Positions 4,956 through 5,278 of a stretch of DNA of 5,278 nt are shown here, in pieces; the first letter of the stretch is position 1; each line of letters opens with the position of its first letter. The stretch comes from Minisyncoccota bacterium (GTDB lineage Bacteria; Patescibacteriota; Minisyncoccia; Phycocordibacterales; UBA2100). Below the pieces are notes generated by a model. The model saw nothing but the letters and a program-made list of their open reading frames with translations, did not search any database and was not told the DNA's origin. Both the position numbers and the translations under genes were made by a program. The DNA lies in assembly GCA_018061585.1 (NCBI GenBank), contig JAGOTU010000063.1:1-5278 (forward strand), in the 5' to 3' direction.

Positions 4956-5278
4956 AGGCATTCCCTTACGATCGTACTGTATCACGGGGTCGCACCCGAG
5001 GCTGAGGGCGGTCTGGCTGCCATGCCTGCGCAGGCAGGGCACGCAGGTATTTACAACTACCGGGGTAAGTTCATCCGCCCGGACGTGTTCGAACGACAGG
5101 TGGCATATATGAACAGGCACTACACCATCCTCCCGGTCGATGAAGCCCTACGTAGGCTCGATGACGGCACGCTGCCAGACTACGCCCTCGCGATCACGTT
5201 CGACGACGGCTACCGGAATTTTTACGAGCATGCATATCCGGTACTTAAGGCGTCACATACACCCGCTACGATGTACCT
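4881..5278 (+). CDS. Polysaccharide deacetylase (CE4/NodB-like), 3'-truncated by window edge
   Basis: CE4 enzymes remove N- or O-acetyl groups from glycans such as peptidoglycan, poly-GlcNAc or exopolysaccharide using a metal held by Asp and His. 132 residues are visible before the window ends. The N-terminus is a basic, hydrophobic stretch (MKRLFLSVFRLLYWCG) that could be a membrane anchor. Then come LTIVLYHGV (residues 29-37), whose YHGV is the usual first strand, YNYRGKFIRPDVFERQ (58-73), and the NodB motif 1 TFDDGY (106-111), with D108 as catalytic base and D109 as metal ligand by family rule. The HxxxH and later motifs lie beyond the window. The frame opens after a TGA at 4842. An ATG at 4872 is an alternative start, with GGAAG 10 bases upstream. 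A short palindrome inserts residues around 46-54. The gene diverges from the leftward GT4 and overlaps it antisense at its 5' end. The match to the family is strong; the acetylated substrate is unknown. Confidence 0.9.
   Translation, partial: MKRLFLSVFRLLYWCGIPSVFRFFHRHSLTIVLYHGVAPEAEGGLAAMPAQAGHAGIYNYRGKFIRPDVFERQVAYMNRHYTILPVDEALRRLDDGTLPDYALAITFDDGYRNFYEHAYPVLKASHTPATMY
4963..4967 (-). promoter_or_regulatory. Shine-Dalgarno-like site for the leftward GT4
   Basis: On the minus strand AAGGG lies 7 bases before the ATG at 4955 and only 1 base before the ATG at 4961, so it favours the inner start. It is the clearest ribosome-binding signal among the leftward genes and fits the first gene of an operon, which cannot rely on coupling. 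Confidence 0.45.
5018..5041. repeat. GC-rich palindromic repeat within the deacetylase gene
   Basis: The core TGCCTGCGCAGGCA (5023-5036) is a perfect 14-bp palindrome. Pairing extends to 24 bp in total with a single mismatched pair (A5022 and G5037). It is read in frame as AAMPAQAGH between the YHGV strand and the YNYRGKF segment, a spot where deacetylase relatives tolerate loops. Short palindromes of this kind that encode Pro-Ala-Gln-Ala-Gly-like peptides are, as I recall, scattered through Parcubacteria genes. Only one copy is in this window. Confidence 0.55.

Noticed and set aside
4956..5120. Longer start for the leftward GT4 (ATG at 5120, 493 aa)
   Set aside because: The extra 55 codons are antisense to conserved deacetylase coding (YHGV, YNYRGKF), show no family features, and the ATG at 4955 has a Shine-Dalgarno-like site.
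1..5278. CRISPR array, tRNA or rRNA genes
   Set aside because: No regularly spaced repeats, no cloverleaf-like segments and no conserved rRNA words were seen; the window is almost fully coding.

Overview
This is a 5.3-kb piece of a bacterial cell-surface polysaccharide (exopolysaccharide, capsule or glycan) locus. Every complete or partial gene belongs to glycan assembly or modification: three glycosyltransferases (one GT2, two GT4), an FkbM-type methyltransferase, a UDP-glucose/GDP-mannose dehydrogenase-like oxidoreductase and a polysaccharide deacetylase. The style points to a Patescibacteria/CPR (Parcubacteria-like) genome. Packing is very tight with 4-bp overlaps, Shine-Dalgarno signals are mostly absent, the short dehydrogenase has lost a domain, one GT4 has the core layout I associate with that group, and a short GC-rich palindrome sits in frame inside a gene. 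This placement is recalled family knowledge plus inference, not a database result. Base composition is moderately GC-rich and even across the window.

Layout. Bases 2-1536 (+): the 3' part of a GT2 glycosyltransferase, coupled by an ATGA overlap to an FkbM methyltransferase. Bases 4955-1533 (-): a three-gene operon read leftwards, GT4 glycosyltransferase with a proline-rich N-terminal extension, then the short dehydrogenase-like gene, then a second GT4. The last GT4 overlaps the FkbM gene tail-to-tail by 4 bp. Bases 4881-5278 (+): the start of a polysaccharide deacetylase that runs off the window. Its 5' end is antisense to the 5' end of the first GT4.

The most notable structure is the 139-bp gap between the dehydrogenase-like gene and the second GT4. 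It holds a 134-bp segment bounded by imperfect inverted repeats of about 22 bp and flanked on both sides by the direct repeat CATA. Removing the segment and one CATA leaves TAA-T-ATG, a stop and a start one base apart, as expected in this compact operon. This looks like a MITE-like insertion that landed exactly at a gene junction. Its own 43-codon reading frame may keep the genes translationally linked.

Working together, the dehydrogenase-like enzyme would oxidise a nucleotide sugar (or do related chemistry), the GT2 and GT4 enzymes would add sugars to a lipid-linked or surface glycan, and FkbM methylation and deacetylation would decorate it. The actual polymer cannot be told from the sequence.
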